Positions 1 to 7,075 of a stretch of DNA of 7,701 nt are shown piece after piece. A program made the position numbers and the translations under genes. The stretch lies in assembly GCA_030604325.1 (NCBI GenBank), contig JAUVWC010000050.1, positions 1 through 7,701 of the forward strand, given 5' to 3'. The DNA is from Candidatus Zixiibacteriota bacterium. Lineage in GTDB: Bacteria; Blakebacterota; Blakebacteria; Blakebacterales; Blakebacteraceae. Within the stretch, counting starts at the first letter, position 1. The number at the start of each line of letters is the position of its first letter. The notes under the pieces are model-generated. The model ran no database searches and was not told the DNA's origin. It saw nothing but the letters and a program-made list of their open reading frames with translations.

Positions 1-296
1 CCTCGTGGACAGCGCATCAGCGGCAGGGCTCTAACTAGGTCTCCTACCAAATCGGCCGTGCGGTTAGGAACTACATGGAGCCGACATCATCGTGGCAACC
101 AACCCCGCTGCTTCATCACGTCCGGCGTGAGAGACTGATGCATTCCCATCACCAGCCGTCCGCCGCCGGATCTCCCCTCTTCACAGTCTGGAGCTTAACA
201 GGAGGCGTCTGAGCGCCTGACAGGGGCAGGTCTGCGGCGGAGATGATGGCCCGAACCGTGCGGCCGGCAAAAGATTAACAGAAGGAGACTCAATAC
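1..296. other. Upstream/leader region of the sdh operon, no convincing gene
   Basis: No complete gene is visible. In forward frame 2 the first 34 bases read LVDSASAAGL followed by TAA. This could be the last residues of a gene lying to the left, but it is too short to establish. A 7-bp inverted repeat (TCCGGCG 121-127, CGCCGGA 164-170) with a 36-nt loop and a 5-bp stem around 203-218 are the only secondary structures seen, and neither is strong. I found no convincing -35/-10 pair and no recognisable Rex, FNR or other operator. The sdh promoter presumably lies here, but the sequence does not let me place it. Confidence 0.5.
281..287 (+). promoter_or_regulatory. Ribosome binding site of sdhA
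   Basis: GAAGGAG lies 9 nt before the ATG at 297. It fixes that codon as the start of the flavoprotein, whose FAD-binding strand begins only a few residues later. Confidence 0.8.
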
Positions 297-2021
297 ATGG
301 CAGTGGAACGAACCCACGACATCCTTATCTACGGAACCGGCCTGGCCGGGCTGCGCGCTGCGGTCGAGATCGCCCGCAGGAGCGAGGGCAAAGTCGACAT
401 AGGGCTGGTCTCCAAGGTGCAGCTCATGAGGGCCCACTCGGGCTGTGCCGAAGGGGGAACGGCGGGCATGCTCTATCCGGAGGAGGGTGACTCCTTCGAC
501 CTGCACGCCTGGGACACAGTCAAGGGCTCCGACTTCCTAGCCGACCAGGACGTGGTGTACCGGTTCGTGCACCAGTGTCCGGAAGAGATTCTGCTGCTCG
601 ACCACTGGGGAATTCCGTGGTCGAGGGACGACAGCGGCAAGATCCAGCAGCGGCCCTTCGGCGGGCACTCCTACCCGCGGGCGACGATGGCTGCCGACAA
701 GACCGGCTTCATGGAGATGCAGACCCTTTACGACACCCTCATCCAGTGGAGTAACTTCAAGCGGTATGATGAGGTCTTCGCAACTGGTTTCCTCATGGAC
801 GGGGACAGGTTTGCCGGCATGACCGCAATCGACGCCTTTTCAGGGGAGCTGCTGGCCCTGCGCGCGAAAGCGCTGATAATCGCCAGCGGAGGTGCCGGCG
901 CGATCTACGCCTTCACCACCTACTCCCACACGGTCACCGGCGACGGACTTGTCCACGCCCTGCGCACCGGCCTGATCCCGCTGGAAGATATGGAGTTCAT
1001 CCAGTTCCACCCCACCGGCCTTATCCCCTCGGGAATCCTGATGACTGAGGGCTGCCGCGGTGAGGGCGGTTACCTAACAAATGCCGCCGGCGAACGCTTC
1101 CTGGAGAATTACGCCCCGGAGAGGATGGAGCTGGCGCCCCGCGATATCATCTCCAGGTCGGAGATGACCGAGATCCTCGAGGGGAGGGGTATCGAGGATA
1201 AAGCCAGCGGTCTGGAGCACTTGTGGCTCGACCTCATCCACCTGGGGGCCGACAAGATCAACAAGCGGCTGCCCCTGATCCGCGAGGTGTGCATGGGTTT
1301 CCTGGGGATCGACCCGATCCACGACCCGATCCCGGTGCGCCCCGTGGCCCACTACTCGATGGGAGGTGTGGAAGCCGACATCAACGGCCGCACCAGGGTG
1401 GAGAACATCTGGGCGGCCGGAGAAGTGGCCTGCCACTCGCTGCACGGTGCCAACCGCCTGGGTACTAATTCCACTGCCGAATGCCTGGTATGGGGCGGCT
1501 TCACCGGCGAGGAGGCGTTCAAATACATCCAGAACGGGGCGGAGCTGGCCCCGCTGCCCGACTCACAGCTCAAGGCCGAGGAAGAACGGCTCTTCGAGGA
1601 TCTATTGAAACGGGACGGGGAGGAGAACCCGTACGAGCTGCGCCGGGAGCTGCGCTCGGCCGTCACCGAGTACATGGGCGTCTACCGCACCGGCGAGCTG
1701 ATGACCGAGGGCCTGAACAAGGTGAAGGAGCTCAAGGAGCGCTTTGGAAAAATCCACGTCAAGGACACAGGCCGCTTCTACAACACCAACCTCTTCCACG
1801 TGCTCGAACTGGAGAACCTGATCGAGCTGGCCGAGGTGATGCTCGTCGGCGGCCTGGCCAGGGAGGAGTCGCGCGGCGCCCATTCACGCCGCGACTTCAC
1901 CGAGCGGGACGACGAGAACTTCCTCAAGCACACGCTTGTCTGGAAGAGGGGTGACGAACTGGATCTCGACTACAAGCCGGCGACCATCACCCACTGGAAG
2001 CCGGTGGAGCGGAAGTACTGA
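297..2021 (+). CDS. sdhA: Succinate dehydrogenase/fumarate reductase flavoprotein subunit
   Basis: This is the catalytic subunit, interconverting succinate and fumarate at a covalently bound FAD on the membrane-associated head of complex II. The 574 residues match the usual family length. The N-terminus carries the dinucleotide-binding glycines G13, G15 and G18. The covalent-FAD motif is at residues 45-54 ([10 protein letters not shown]), with H47 as the histidine that should link the flavin. Its second position is Ala where the classic pattern has Ser/Thr. Substrate-site elements are present: FIQFHPTG (H238), [10 protein letters not shown] (R254, the likely proton-transfer arginine), PVAHYSMGG (H352) and [11 protein letters not shown] (R387). 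The C-terminal helical and capping region is intact. It is the first gene of the operon, and its TGA stop overlaps the Shine-Dalgarno sequence of the next gene. Sequence alone does not say whether it runs mainly as dehydrogenase or reductase, so frdA is an equally valid name. Confidence 0.96.
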   Translation: MAVERTHDILIYGTGLAGLRAAVEIARRSEGKVDIGLVSKVQLMRAHSGCAEGGTAGMLYPEEGDSFDLHAWDTVKGSDFLADQDVVYRFVHQCPEEILLLDHWGIPWSRDDSGKIQQRPFGGHSYPRATMAADKTGFMEMQTLYDTLIQWSNFKRYDEVFATGFLMDGDRFAGMTAIDAFSGELLALRAKALIIASGGAGAIYAFTTYSHTVTGDGLVHALRTGLIPLEDMEFIQFHPTGLIPSGILMTEGCRGEGGYLTNAAGERFLENYAPERMELAPRDIISRSEMTEILEGRGIEDKASGLEHLWLDLIHLGADKINKRLPLIREVCMGFLGIDPIHDPIPVRPVAHYSMGGVEADINGRTRVENIWAAGEVACHSLHGANRLGTNSTAECLVWGGFTGEEAFKYIQNGAELAPLPDSQLKAEEERLFEDLLKRDGEENPYELRRELRSAVTEYMGVYRTGELMTEGLNKVKELKERFGKIHVKDTGRFYNTNLFHVLELENLIELAEVMLVGGLAREESRGAHSRRDFTERDDENFLKHTLVWKRGDELDLDYKPATITHWKPVERKY

Positions 2022-2031
2022 GGAGGCAACG

Positions 2032-2472
2032 ATGCCCGAAATTATAAGATACCCCAACAAGCTGGGCCTTATAGGCTGGCTCGGCGGAGGCAAATGGGGA
2101 GTGGAGCGCTACCTCTACACGCTGCACCGGGTGACCGGCCTGGGCATCCTGCTCTACTTCCTCATGCACATCTTCGTGACTTCATCGAGGGCCATCAGCG
2201 AGGAGCTGTGGAGGAGCACGATGGGATTCTTCGACAGCACCGTCTTCCTGATCGGCGAGTATCTGGTGTTCGCGGCCTTCGCCTTCCACGCCCTGAACGG
2301 ACTCCGGCTCGGACTGATAGAGCTGGGATTCCTGACAGGACCGGCCGAGGAGCCTGTCTACCCGTACAAGAGTTCCCTGAACGTACAGCGCCCGTTCATG
2401 ATCGTGATGATGATAGTGGCGGCAGCGGTCATCATAGTGGGCGGCTGGGACTTCTTCATCGCGGGCCACTAG
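2032..2472 (+). CDS. sdhC: Succinate dehydrogenase cytochrome b-type membrane subunit C
   Basis: This 146-residue membrane anchor helps bind quinone and heme b and holds the SdhA/SdhB head on the membrane. The ATG at 2032 is preceded by AGGAGG at 2021-2026, which overlaps the sdhA stop. An upstream in-frame codon at 1936 would run inside sdhA and is rejected. Three hydrophobic segments are visible, at about residues 34-50, 71-91 and 122-138. LHRVTG (H32, R33, T35) matches the SdhC quinone-site motif just before the first helix. FHALNGLR (H86, N89, G90, R92) matches the region that carries the axial heme histidine in SdhC proteins, and H46 in the first helix is a further candidate ligand. Membrane anchors diverge fast, so naming it C rather than D rests on these motifs, but its place between sdhA and sdhB makes an anchor role secure. 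Confidence 0.9.
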   Translation: MPEIIRYPNKLGLIGWLGGGKWGVERYLYTLHRVTGLGILLYFLMHIFVTSSRAISEELWRSTMGFFDSTVFLIGEYLVFAAFAFHALNGLRLGLIELGFLTGPAEEPVYPYKSSLNVQRPFMIVMMIVAAAVIIVGGWDFFIAGH

Positions 2473-2485
2473 GAGGGATCGAGCA

Positions 2486-2860
2486 ATGAGCATAAAAAAT
2501 ACGAAACTGTGGACATGGCACGTGCTCGCCGGGCTCATCCTCATCTTCCTGCTGGGCCTGCACATGCTGGGCTTCCACATGAACGACGTGCTGCACATGG
2601 TCGAGGGAGACCCTCTCGATTGGTCCACTGTAAGCGAACGTGCACAGGCGTTGAGCCAGGCTGTCTTCTACATCCTCTTCCTGGGATTCGCGCTCTATCA
2701 CGGGCTCTACGGCCTGCGCAACATCCTGCTGGAGCTGAACATCTCCGATGGGACGGCGGGATTCGTTAACAAGCTGCTCGTCGTGGCCGGCGTGCTGCTC
2801 TTCGCCTTCGGTACGTGGGCGGCGATAGCATCATGGAACCTCGCCAAGGCGACAGTTTAG
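2486..2860 (+). CDS. sdhD: Succinate dehydrogenase membrane anchor subunit D
   Basis: A 124-residue second membrane anchor with three hydrophobic segments at about residues 12-30, 60-76 and 96-114. It should pair with SdhC to form the quinone-reducing or quinol-oxidising membrane domain. Histidines lie in or next to the helices: H12, H26, H31, H37 and H72. H72 sits in YHGLYGLR, which parallels FHALNGLR of SdhC and so looks like the equivalent heme-ligand segment. The start at 2486 is supported by AGGAGG at 2471-2476, which overlaps the TAG stop of sdhC. The gene ends 10 nt before sdhB. Its sequence is poorly conserved, so the call depends on topology, the histidine/Gly-x-Arg motif and operon position. 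Confidence 0.85.
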   Translation: MSIKNTKLWTWHVLAGLILIFLLGLHMLGFHMNDVLHMVEGDPLDWSTVSERAQALSQAVFYILFLGFALYHGLYGLRNILLELNISDGTAGFVNKLLVVAGVLLFAFGTWAAIASWNLAKATV

Positions 2861-2864
2861 GAGG
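2859..2864 (+). promoter_or_regulatory. Ribosome binding site deciding the sdhB start
   Basis: AGGAGG overlaps the sdhD TAG stop (2858-2860) and lies 6 nt before the ATG at 2871. An in-frame GTG at 2865 directly abuts this site, leaving no spacer, so 2871 is the better start. Confidence 0.7.
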
Positions 2865-2870
2865 GTGAAG

Positions 2871-3734
2871 ATGAGCAACGATAACGGCAAGGATCAGAAC
2901 TTCATCTTCCGTGTCCGGCGGTTCGATCCCGAAAAGGACCCGAAGCCCTACTACCAGGACTTCACGGTCCCCTGCCCTCCCGGCATGGTGGTGCTGGACG
3001 GGCTCTGGTATATAAAGGAGAACCTCGACCCCTCGCTCTCGTGGCGCTCCTCCTGCCGGATGGGAGTTTGCGGTTCGTGCGGGATGATGCTGAACGGCAA
3101 GCCGCACCTGGCCTGTCACACTCAGGTAAGGGAGCTGGCCAAGGACATCCTTCTGGTGGCCCCCCTGCCCAACTTCGACATCGTCCGCGACCTGGTACCC
3201 GACCTGGGGCCCATGATGGACAAGCACAGGGCGCTCAACACGCGTACCATCCGCGATGACGGAGAGGAGATGCTCAAGCCGACCGACCAGTACTGGCAGG
3301 ACCCTGAAGATCTGGTGAAGTATCTCCAGTTCGCCTACTGCATCAAGTGCGGGTGCTGCATGGCGGCCTGCCCGACGCTGGCGACCGATGAGAGGTACTC
3401 CGGCCCCATGCCGCTGGCCCAGGGCTACCGCTACCTGGTAGACACACGCGACGGGGCATTCAAGGATCGGGTGAAGCAGCTGTCGGGCGAGCAGGGACCG
3501 TGGCGCTGCCACTACGCCGGTGAATGTTCGGCCGTCTGCCCGAAGGGGGTGGATCCGGCCCGGGCGATACAGCTGATGAAGCGACAGCTGGTCTTCGACT
3601 ACCTGCGCTTGAGCAAGTTGAGGTACAGGAAGCCGGCGGGCCTGCTGCCGCAGGAGAAGAGGGCAAAGGAGAGACGTGAGGGGATCGCCGAACCGCCCGA
3701 GTTCACCGTCGAGGGTGCGACCTCGCTGCAGTAG
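2871..3734 (+). CDS. sdhB: Succinate dehydrogenase/fumarate reductase iron-sulfur subunit
   Basis: This subunit carries electrons between the FAD of SdhA and the quinone site through three iron-sulfur clusters. Its 287 residues are slightly longer than typical because of a charged C-terminal tail. The N-terminal ferredoxin domain has the [2Fe-2S] cysteines C62, C67, C70 and C82. The C-terminal domain has CIKCGCCMAACP (C157, C160, C163, C167) and WRCHYAGECSAVCPKG (C213, C219, C223). By comparison with E. coli SdhB, C157/C160/C163/C223 should hold the [4Fe-4S] cluster and C167/C213/C219 the [3Fe-4S] cluster. No ligand is missing, so a functional electron path is expected. It is the last gene of the operon and is followed by a hairpin. 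The start is set by the AGGAGG at 2859-2864. Confidence 0.96.
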   Translation: MSNDNGKDQNFIFRVRRFDPEKDPKPYYQDFTVPCPPGMVVLDGLWYIKENLDPSLSWRSSCRMGVCGSCGMMLNGKPHLACHTQVRELAKDILLVAPLPNFDIVRDLVPDLGPMMDKHRALNTRTIRDDGEEMLKPTDQYWQDPEDLVKYLQFAYCIKCGCCMAACPTLATDERYSGPMPLAQGYRYLVDTRDGAFKDRVKQLSGEQGPWRCHYAGECSAVCPKGVDPARAIQLMKRQLVFDYLRLSKLRYRKPAGLLPQEKRAKERREGIAEPPEFTVEGATSLQ

Positions 3735-3738
3735 CACA

Positions 3739-3776
3739 CCGCCGGCCACTTGCGCCGGGACGACGGTGGCCGGCGG
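3739..3776. terminator. GC-rich stem-loop between converging genes, possible terminator without a U-tract
   Basis: An 11-bp perfect stem (3739-3749 paired with 3766-3776) with a 16-nt loop lies 5 nt past the sdhB stop. A second small stem (GGGCC 3786-3790, GGCCC 3796-3800) sits next to the end of the opposing gene. Neither strand has a T-run after the stem, so this is not a textbook intrinsic terminator. It may still stop or protect transcripts of both converging genes, as U-less hairpins are reported to do in some high-GC bacteria. Confidence 0.4.
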
Positions 3777-3803
3777 CGGCCGACAGGGCCGGCCTGGCCC
3801 GCG

Positions 3804-4793
3804 TTAGTCCGCTTGCTTGGATTCTGGAGCTCTGCCACGGGACTCGTCCGGATAGTAAGCGCCGGCTCCGCTCCAGAATTTGACACCATATCTCTCCACT
3901 ACCTGCGCCCTGCCGCTGGCCTCGAGTTCCTCCAGGGCCTGCTCCACCTCGCCGGGCCACCACTCCTCCAGCGTCCGCTCCAGTTCCTCCTGTCGCATCG
4001 GGTGGCGGGTGACGATCCCGATCACAGCCTCGACCACGTCGTCGTAGCCCGCGAGGTCGAAGGTACCCTCGGCGGCGTGCATGACAGGCACAACATCACC
4101 CAGAATGGCCCTGGCTCTCAACTGACCCTCCTCATCGGAGGGCTCCACCCACTCCTCTGACGGGGGGCGCGTCGGCAGGTTGAGGTGGATGTCATCGGGC
4201 CGGATGCGGCCAAGGGCGGCGGCCAGATCCCGCAGCGCTTCCTCCGTATCGTTGAGTCCCTTCACCAGCACCACCTCGATCCACAGCTTCCCGGAATACT
4301 CCCTCCTGAAGGTGATGAGGCCTTCCAGGAGCCGGTCGAAGGTTATATCGGGATGGGGGCGGTTGATGCGGCGGAAGAGCTCTTCGCTGCCCGCGTCGAG
4401 GTTGGGCAGTACCGCATCAGCAGCCGCCAGCGCCTGGCGCACCTCGGGAAGATAGAGAAGAGCGCCGTTGGTGAGCACCGCTACGGGTAGACCGGTTACT
4501 TCCTTTACCTTCTGGATTATCCGGCCGAGGCCGGAGTGCAGTGTCGGCTCCCCCGAACCGGTTATGGTCACCCAGTCGATGTTCTCCACGCCTTTCTTTT
4601 TTACCGCCTCCTCAACCTGGGCGACGATCTCCTCCGCAGCGAAGTATTCGGCCCGCTCGTTGGTAACCGGCATGCTGCGCCCGAGCTGGCAGTAGACGCA
4701 GTTCCAGTTGCAGGTCTTCTGCGGGACCGGGTCAACCCCCAGAGACCGCCCCAGACGTCGTGAGATTATCGGACCGAACACATGCTCCATCAT
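3804..4793 (-). CDS. Radical SAM protein of the Tyw1-like/COG0731 type
   Basis: A 329-residue radical SAM enzyme. The N-terminus EHVFGPIISRRLGRSLGVD is characteristic of the group annotated as Tyw1-like or COG0731 Fe-S oxidoreductases. The cluster motif CNWNCVYC gives C28, C32 and C35 for the SAM-binding [4Fe-4S] centre, followed by the GE motif in TGSGEPTL (G81, E82). The beta/alpha barrel should extend to about residue 240. The last 65 or so residues (from HPMRQEELERTLEEW) look like a small helical, winged-helix-like module, then a hydrophilic tail. The substrate is unknown. Archaeal and eukaryotic Tyw1 makes the tricyclic base of wyosine in tRNA-Phe, but bacterial homologues are uncharacterised as far as I know. 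The start is uncertain: ATG at 4793 or 4790, or TTG at 4805, which has CGGAG 4 nt upstream. The open frame continues to 5054 only as antisense of the neighbouring gene. Confidence 0.88.
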   Translation of the reverse strand: MMEHVFGPIISRRLGRSLGVDPVPQKTCNWNCVYCQLGRSMPVTNERAEYFAAEEIVAQVEEAVKKKGVENIDWVTITGSGEPTLHSGLGRIIQKVKEVTGLPVAVLTNGALLYLPEVRQALAAADAVLPNLDAGSEELFRRINRPHPDITFDRLLEGLITFRREYSGKLWIEVVLVKGLNDTEEALRDLAAALGRIRPDDIHLNLPTRPPSEEWVEPSDEEGQLRARAILGDVVPVMHAAEGTFDLAGYDDVVEAVIGIVTRHPMRQEELERTLEEWWPGEVEQALEELEASGRAQVVERYGVKFWSGAGAYYPDESRGRAPESKQAD

Positions 4794-4851
4794 GACAGCA
4801 ATCAACGTACTCCGAAGCTGTCCAACAAGACCAAGCATGTATTGAACAAGC

Positions 4852-4878
4852 TTGAAATCCCGCAACTCTTCGTATAAT
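4852..4878 (+). promoter_or_regulatory. Sigma-70-like promoter for the acyl-CoA dehydrogenase gene
   Basis: TTGAAA (4852-4857) and a perfect TATAAT (4873-4878) are separated by 15 nt, slightly shorter than the usual 16-18. They lie in an AT-richer pocket of the divergent 141-bp intergenic region. Transcription would begin near 4885, giving a leader of about 50 nt before the GTG start. The -10 box is followed at once by a tandem 7-bp repeat, ATTCCTT, at 4877-4890. I could not place an equally good promoter for the radical SAM gene on the other strand. Confidence 0.6.
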
Positions 4879-4934
4879 TCCTTATTCCTTATGGAAGTCT
4901 CAACTGAAGTAACACAAACAGGAGATGGGGAATA

Positions 4935-6083
4935 GTGATTGACTACTTCCTTACCGAAGAGCAGGAGATGATCCGCGATCTCACCAGGAAGATCGCGGAA
5001 GAGAAGGTGAAGCCGGTCCGGGCCGAGCTGGATGAGAAGGGTGAGTTCCCGCATGAGATTATGCAGGAACTGGCCCGAGCGGACCTGATGAGGGTGTTTA
5101 TCCCGGAGGAGGCTGGCGGCCTGGGTGGGGGCATAATGGAGATGTGCATCGTCACCGAGGAACTCTCGCGCATCTGCGCCGGTGTGGCTACGACCTACTC
5201 CGCCAACGCGCTGGCCGCCACACCCATCAACATGTTCGGCACCCCCGAGCAGAAGGAGAAATTCCTCACCCGTGTGGCCGACGGTCGGTCTTATGCCGCC
5301 TTTGCCCTCACCGAGGCGAGCGCAGGTTCGGATGCTTCAGCTGTCAAGACGACAGCCAAAGAGGTGGAGGACGGATACGTCCTCAACGGCACGAAGCAGT
5401 TCATCTCCAACGGTGGAGAGGCGGAGATCTATACGGTCATCGTCAGCACTAATCCCGACCGGGGCGCCCGGGGCATGTCGGCGATCATCGTCGAGAAGGG
5501 CACTGCCGGCTTCGATTTCGGCAAGGAGGAGTACAAGATGGGCATCCGGGCCTCTAAAACGACCGAGCTCGTCTTCAGCGACTGTCTGGTTCCCAAGGAG
5601 AACCTGCTCGGCCGCCCGGGACACGGCTTTATCATCACGATGAGGACGTTCGACCTGACTCGCCCCGGCGTTGGAGCCCAGGCCGTCGGCATCGCCCAGG
5701 GCGCCTTCGATGAGTCGGTGGCCTACGCCAAGCAGCGCATTCAGTTCGGCAAGCCGATCACCAGCTTCCAGGGCATCCAGTTCATGATCGCCGATATGGC
5801 CACCCACATCGAGGCCGCACGTTCTCTCGTCTATGCATCAGCGAGAGAAATCGATGCCGGCGTGAAAGACGTGGCCAGGAACTCCGCCATGGCCAAGTTG
5901 TTCGCCTCCGACATGGCGATGAAGGTCACTACCGATGCTGTGCAGATTATGGGCGGTTACGGCTATATGAAGGAGTACCCGGTGGAGAAGTACATGCGGG
6001 ATGCGAAGATCACCCAGATCTACGAGGGCACCAACCAGATACAGAAGAGTGTAATCGCCGCCGACGTCATAAAGAAGATTTAA
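4935..6083 (+). CDS. Acyl-CoA dehydrogenase (FAD-dependent)
   Basis: A 382-residue flavoenzyme that introduces the alpha,beta double bond in an acyl-CoA, normally passing electrons to electron-transfer flavoprotein in the cytoplasm. All three domains are present: N-terminal helices, middle beta domain and C-terminal helices. ALTEASAGSDASA (residues 124-136) matches acyl-CoA dehydrogenase signature 1, and QIMGGYGYMKEYPVEKYMRD (337-356) matches signature 2. E364 in QIYEGTNQIQ sits where short- and medium-chain enzymes have their catalytic base. The size and catalytic glutamate position fit short-chain, butyryl-type or branched-chain enzymes, but the substrate cannot be read from sequence. Translation starts at GTG 4935, with AGGAG at 4920-4924 and a 10-nt gap. 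No electron-transfer flavoprotein or other beta-oxidation gene is in the window. The 3' end overlaps the opposing gene by 17 bp. Confidence 0.94.
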   Translation: MIDYFLTEEQEMIRDLTRKIAEEKVKPVRAELDEKGEFPHEIMQELARADLMRVFIPEEAGGLGGGIMEMCIVTEELSRICAGVATTYSANALAATPINMFGTPEQKEKFLTRVADGRSYAAFALTEASAGSDASAVKTTAKEVEDGYVLNGTKQFISNGGEAEIYTVIVSTNPDRGARGMSAIIVEKGTAGFDFGKEEYKMGIRASKTTELVFSDCLVPKENLLGRPGHGFIITMRTFDLTRPGVGAQAVGIAQGAFDESVAYAKQRIQFGKPITSFQGIQFMIADMATHIEAARSLVYASAREIDAGVKDVARNSAMAKLFASDMAMKVTTDAVQIMGGYGYMKEYPVEKYMRDAKITQIYEGTNQIQKSVIAADVIKKI

Positions 6084-7032
6084 TCACCGTGGCGAATGTC
6101 TCCAGATCCACATTTCCTCCACTTACCACCACGGCGACATCACCCGCCACCCTGTCGACCTTCCCCGACAGCAGGGCGGCGATTCCTACCACCCCTCCCC
6201 CTTCGATCACCAGTTTCTGTTCTTTGGCAGCGAAGGCCATTGCCTCGACGAGTTCCTCTTCCGAGACCAGCATGTAATCGTCGACGATGTCTCTGACCAG
6301 TCTGAAGGAGTACTTGTTGTCGAGGCCGATGCCCCCCGAGAGCGCACTGGCTATCGTCTCCTCCTCCGGAAAGTCGATCGGCCGCCCCGCTATCAGGCTC
6401 TCGTACATCACGCGGGCACGCTGGGCCGAAATGCCCACCACCCTGATTGACGGGTCGTGTGATTTCACGGCGAGTGCGATCCCGCTCACCAGCCCTCCTC
6501 CCGACAGCGGCACTATCACCGTGCCCAGCGAAGGTACCTGCTCAATGAGCTCCAGGCCGATGGTGCCCTGGCCGGCGATGACATGCGGGTCGTCGAAAGG
6601 ATGAATATACGACAGTCCCTGCTGCTGCTGGATTTCCAGGGAACGAACTTCGGACTCGTCATAGGTTTTTCCATAGATAACTGTTTCGGCGCCACGACTC
6701 CGGATAGCCTCCAGCTTGACGGGATCCACCCATTCAGGCACGCAGACCGTGGCCTTGATACCCAGCAGCTGCGCCACATATGCCACCGCAAGGCCGTGAT
6801 TGCCGCTCGAGCATGCAACGACGCCGCGGGACCGATCTTCTTGGGAGAGGGAGAGCATCTTGCAGGCCGCCCCCCGCACTTTGAAGGAACCTGTGACCTG
6901 CAGGTTCTCCAGTTTCAGTGAAACTGTAGCCCCCGCCATATCCGTGAGAAGCGGGGAGTCGACAACCGGCGTTTCGGTGGCAATCCCGGCAATCGCCTCA
7001 CGGGCGGCGGCGATATCGAATTGTTTCTCCAA
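6067..7032 (-). CDS. PLP-dependent threonine/serine dehydratase-like enzyme
   Basis: A fold-type II PLP enzyme, probably removing water and ammonia from a hydroxy-amino acid to give a 2-oxoacid. Starting from TTG 7032 it has 321 residues. K51 in TGSFKVRGA is the expected PLP lysine. SSGNHG (75-80) is the substrate/cofactor loop, SGGGL (177-181) binds the phosphate, and S304 in VVSGGN should contact the pyridine nitrogen. It ends after the catalytic domain, with no ACT-like regulatory domain, so it resembles catabolic rather than biosynthetic threonine deaminases. GGIGLDNKYSF and EGGGVVGIAALL also recall dehydratases annotated as EutB of hydroxyectoine breakdown, and serine racemase is a further alternative. 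No ectoine genes are nearby. An ATG at 7077 would add 15 residues but lacks a good ribosome binding site. The final 17 bp overlap the end of the acyl-CoA dehydrogenase gene. Confidence 0.88.
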   Translation of the reverse strand: MEKQFDIAAAREAIAGIATETPVVDSPLLTDMAGATVSLKLENLQVTGSFKVRGAACKMLSLSQEDRSRGVVACSSGNHGLAVAYVAQLLGIKATVCVPEWVDPVKLEAIRSRGAETVIYGKTYDESEVRSLEIQQQQGLSYIHPFDDPHVIAGQGTIGLELIEQVPSLGTVIVPLSGGGLVSGIALAVKSHDPSIRVVGISAQRARVMYESLIAGRPIDFPEEETIASALSGGIGLDNKYSFRLVRDIVDDYMLVSEEELVEAMAFAAKEQKLVIEGGGVVGIAALLSGKVDRVAGDVAVVVSGGNVDLETFATVIKSSL

Positions 7033-7041
7033 GACCAGCTG

Positions 7042-7047
7042 CTCCTT
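7042..7047 (-). promoter_or_regulatory. Ribosome binding site supporting a TTG start of the dehydratase-like gene
   Basis: AAGGAG on the minus strand lies 9 nt upstream of the in-frame TTG at 7032-7030. The upstream ATG at 7077 has only a weak AGGCG in front of it. Starting at the TTG gives MEKQFDIAAAREAIAGIATETPVV, which begins about where typical family members begin. Confidence 0.55.
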
Positions 7048-7075
7048 CCATACGGGACGGTCGTAGCACCGAACC

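Noticed and set aside
2..34. Possible last ten codons of a gene entering from the left (LVDSASAAGL, TAA)
   Set aside because: The composition is plausible, but it is far too short to tell from chance. It is noted only in the leader entry.
32..38. A third TAACTAG near the left edge, like the repeat at 7200 and 7424
   Set aside because: There are no matching inverted ends or palindromes around it, so it is probably chance.
20..100. tRNA-like look (CCTACCA and short stems)
   Set aside because: No T-loop consensus and no cloverleaf could be drawn on either strand.
2766..3749. Long 327-codon open frame on the minus strand
   Set aside because: It is the mirror of sdhB, whose frame carries all the iron-sulfur motifs. 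The antisense product has no recognisable domain.
4794..5054. The radical SAM reading frame stays open upstream to 5054
   Set aside because: It would run antisense into the acyl-CoA dehydrogenase gene and across its promoter. Homologues of this type begin at the EHVFGP motif, so the extension is not coding.
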